NCBI RefSeq assembly: GCF_042434745.1
Contig: NZ_JBHLSS010000036.1
Direction: 5' to 3' (one strand)
DNA length: 64,000 nucleotides
DNA from: Azotobacter paspali
GTDB taxonomy: Bacteria; Pseudomonadota; Gammaproteobacteria; Pseudomonadales; Pseudomonadaceae
Part shown: positions 61,699 through 64,000 of the stretch, piece after piece
How the letters are laid out: each line of letters opens with the position of its first letter
Numbering within the stretch: position 1 is the stretch's first letter
Translations under genes and position numbers: made by a program
Notes under the pieces: model-generated
Databases searched by the model: none
Told to the model about the DNA's origin: nothing
The model's input: the letters and a program-made list of their open reading frames with translations, nothing else

Positions 61699-61909
61699 GG
61701 TAATGTCTTCCTCTCCGAGTTGATGACAGCAGGCCTGGGAGTTCCGGCGGCCTACGCCCAAACGTCGACAGGCCCTAATAACGAGACTCGCTCCAGGGGA
61801 GGGGGTTCCCGGCTTTTCGCGAGCGGTTCGGGGCTCGCCGGTGCGTTCCGGCGCGCGTTACGACGCTTCGCGGGAGGCGCTCGTTCCGGGCGTGCGGCGC
61901 CGCCGCGCT
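61699..61909. other. Intergenic region between glgX and the CBS gene
   Basis: About 210 bases. It contains ACAGGCCCTA (61769-61778), identical to part of the inverted terminal repeat of the palindromic element at 919-1221, but no second end was found. No terminator was recognised. Confidence 0.4.
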
Positions 61910-64000
61910 TCAGGTGCTCCGCTTGTTGTTGTGCAGCAGTTCGAACAGCAGGAGCGAGCGGCCGGTGACGCCGTACTCGGTGCCGAAGGCGAAGCGCTCT
62001 TCCGTCGCCATCGGCTTGTGTGTGTCGATTAGGCGCCGCCAGCGCCGCCCCTGGGCGACCTCCGGCAGGTGGAAGTTGACCAGATCGTAGTGGGCGTTCA
62101 CCACCAACAGCAGGGTGGCGTCGGAGCCGGCGCGGCGGATGCCGGTCGGCTGGGCGCGGCCGTCGAGCAGCATGCCGAGGCAGCGGTTGTGCTCTTCCTC
62201 CCATTGCTCGATGGTCATCTCGGTGCCGGAAGGGTTCAGCCAGGTGACGTCCTTGATACCCAGCTCCTCGTTGAAGGCGCCGACCAGGAAGCGCCCGCGG
62301 CGCAGCATGGGAAAGCGCAGGCGCAGGCGGATCAGGCGGCGCACGAACTCCTGCAGGGCCATGGCGTTTTCGTCGAGCCGCCAGTCGACCCAGCCGATCT
62401 CGCTGTCCTGGCAGTAGGCGTTGTTGTTGCCGTGCTGGGTGCGGGCGAATTCGTCGCCGGCGACCAGCATCGGCGTGCCCTGGGACAGCAGCAGGGTGGC
62501 AAGGAAGTTGCGCATCTGCCGGATGCGCAGTTCGCGGATCTGCGGGTCGTCGGTGGGACCCTCGACGCCATGGTTCCAGGACAGGTTGTTGTCGGTGCCG
62601 TCCTGGTTGTTCTCGTCGTTGGCCTCGTTGTGCTTGTCGTTGTAGGAAACCAGGTCGTTGAGGGTGAAGCCGTCGTGGGCGGTGATGAAGTTGACCGAGG
62701 CGAACGGCCGCCGGCCGCGCTGGTTGTAGAGGTCACCGGAGGCGGTGAGGCGCCTGGCGATGTCCGCCAACTGGTTTTCGTCGCCTTTCCAGAAGGCCCG
62801 CACGGTGTCGCGGAAGCGGTCGTTCCATTCCGCCCAACCGGGCGGGAAGCCGCCGACTTGATAGCCGCCTGGCCCGCAGTCCCAGGGCTCGGCGATCAGT
62901 TTGGTCTGGCGCAGCACCGGGTCCTGGCGGCAGGCGACTAGGAAGCTGTGGCGTTCGTCGAAGCCTTCCGGGCGACGGCCGAGGATGGTCGCCAGGTCGA
63001 AGCGGAAGCCGTCCACATGCATCTCCGTGGCCCAGTAGCGCAGCGAGTCGGTGACCATCTGCAGTACGCAGGGATGGGAGAGGTCGAGCGTGTTGCCGGT
63101 GCCCGAGTCGTTGATGTAGTAGCGCTTGTCGTCCGCTATCAGGCGATAGTAGGTGGCATTGTCGATGCCGCGCATGGAGAGGGTCGGCCCCAGCTCATTG
63201 CCTTCGGCGGTGTGGTTGTAGACCACGTCGAGGATCACCTCTAGGCCCGCGTAGTGCAGGTGCGCGACCATCTCCTTGAACTCCTGGATCTTGCCGCTGG
63301 CCAGGTAGCGCGGGTGCGGGGCGAAGAAGCCGATGGTGTTGTAGCCCCAGTAGTTGGTCATGCCCTTTTCAAGCAGGTGCTGGTCCTGGACGAAGGCGTG
63401 GACCGGCAGCAGCTCGATCGCCGAGACGCCGAGCTGAAGCAGGTAGTTGAGCACCTCGGCGTTCATCAGGCCGGCGCAGGTGCCGCGCAGCGCCGGCGGC
63501 ACCGCCGGATGGCGCATGGTGAAGCCGCGCAGGTGGGTCTCGTAGAGGATGGTGTGGTCCCAGGGGGTCTGCCTCGGGCGGTCGCGGCCCCAGGTGAAGG
63601 CCGGATCGATGACCTTGCTCTTGGGCACGTAGGGGGCGCTGTCGCGCTCGTCGAAACTGAGGTCGGCGTCCGGGTGGCCGACGGTGTAGCCGAACAGCGA
63701 CTCGGACCAGCGCAGTTCGCCGACCAGTTGCTTGGCGTAGGGGTCGATCAGCAGCTTGTTGGGATTGAAGCGGTGCCCGGCATCCGGCGCGTAAGGGCCG
63801 TGCACTCGGTAGCCGTAGACCAGGCCCGGGTGGGCGTCCGGCAGGTAGCCGTGCCAGATTTCGTCGGTGTACTCGGGCAGCTCGATGCGCTCCAGTTCGG
63901 TGCCCCCGGCCTTATCGAACAGGCAGAGTTCCACCTTGGTGGCATGGGCGGAGAACAGCGCGAAGTTGACGCCTAGACCGTCCCAGGTCGCGCCGAGGGG
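61910..64000 (-). CDS. glgX: Glycogen debranching enzyme GlgX (5' end outside the window)
   Basis: 697 residues visible; the frame runs off the window at 64000 (ATWDGLGVNFALFSAHATKV), so a few dozen N-terminal residues are missing. The N-terminal carbohydrate-binding module is followed by a GH13 barrel with DVVYNHTAEG, VDGFRFDLATIL (nucleophile Asp), LIAEPWDCG (acid Glu) and ITAHDGFTLNDLVSYN. GlgX removes short alpha-1,6 branches from phosphorylase-limit glycogen. The upstream genes are likely other glg genes. Confidence 0.95.
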   Translation of the reverse strand, partial: PLGATWDGLGVNFALFSAHATKVELCLFDKAGGTELERIELPEYTDEIWHGYLPDAHPGLVYGYRVHGPYAPDAGHRFNPNKLLIDPYAKQLVGELRWSESLFGYTVGHPDADLSFDERDSAPYVPKSKVIDPAFTWGRDRPRQTPWDHTILYETHLRGFTMRHPAVPPALRGTCAGLMNAEVLNYLLQLGVSAIELLPVHAFVQDQHLLEKGMTNYWGYNTIGFFAPHPRYLASGKIQEFKEMVAHLHYAGLEVILDVVYNHTAEGNELGPTLSMRGIDNATYYRLIADDKRYYINDSGTGNTLDLSHPCVLQMVTDSLRYWATEMHVDGFRFDLATILGRRPEGFDERHSFLVACRQDPVLRQTKLIAEPWDCGPGGYQVGGFPPGWAEWNDRFRDTVRAFWKGDENQLADIARRLTASGDLYNQRGRRPFASVNFITAHDGFTLNDLVSYNDKHNEANDENNQDGTDNNLSWNHGVEGPTDDPQIRELRIRQMRNFLATLLLSQGTPMLVAGDEFARTQHGNNNAYCQDSEIGWVDWRLDENAMALQEFVRRLIRLRLRFPMLRRGRFLVGAFNEELGIKDVTWLNPSGTEMTIEQWEEEHNRCLGMLLDGRAQPTGIRRAGSDATLLLVVNAHYDLVNFHLPEVAQGRRWRRLIDTHKPMATEERFAFGTEYGVTGRSLLLFELLHNNKRST

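Noticed and set aside
1..64000. CRISPR arrays, rRNA genes and intact insertion sequences
   Set aside because: No regularly spaced repeat-spacer array, rRNA segment or complete transposase gene was seen anywhere in the window.

Overview
The window comes from a GC-rich gammaproteobacterium of the Pseudomonadaceae, most likely Azotobacter. This is an inference: the proteins read as pseudomonad, but the flagellar genes sit with flhD and flhC, the master regulator of peritrichous flagella. Ordinary Pseudomonas species use FleQ-controlled polar flagella instead. The species cannot be fixed from sequence alone.

Layout. Positions 1-470 hold a possible gene fragment, tRNA-Ser(GGA) and its terminator. 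Positions 470-2554 are gene-poor accessory DNA next to that tRNA, with a 303-bp palindromic element, one acidic hypothetical ORF and a decayed group II intron reverse-transcriptase remnant. Positions 2555-42389 are almost entirely flagellar and chemotaxis genes: flgNMA (minus), flgBCDEFGHIJKL (plus), fliRQPONML and fliKJIHGF (minus), then fliE, fliDST, a second FliK-like gene, an FlhB-C-terminal-like gene, flhDC, motAB, cheAW, two MCP genes, an Aer-type PAS-MCP and cheR (plus). Five sigma-28 promoters with the same TMAAGTYY-N11-GCCGATAW layout precede flgMN, flgK, fliD, motA and the first MCP gene. flhA, flhB, fliC, fliA, cheB, cheY and cheZ are not in the window.

Positions 42390-46300 form a second accessory patch: a possible gene remnant, an HTH regulator, a wrecked type III restriction-modification locus and an orphan MinD/ParA-type ATPase. 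Positions 46560-52763 concern cations: an efflux gene behind a MerR-type promoter, then kdpD-kdpE-kup without kdpFABC. From 52764 to the end come a second copy of the palindromic element, nfsB, a LysR remnant, acuI, a GNAT gene, a ybhP-clsB-ybhN operon, a zinc alcohol dehydrogenase, a CBS protein and the 5'-truncated glgX.

The most striking observations are small rearrangements in chemoreceptor genes. The Aer-type gene carries a 143-bp segment bounded by 9-bp inverted repeats. Flipped computationally, it stays in frame at both junctions and restores a missing transmembrane segment. The second MCP has lost 11 residues from its conserved signalling tip between short direct repeats. FliK carries a 72-bp tandem repeat. 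Other notable points are the kdpDE-kup unit with a tandem operator-like repeat, and a dispersed palindromic element family present in two copies.
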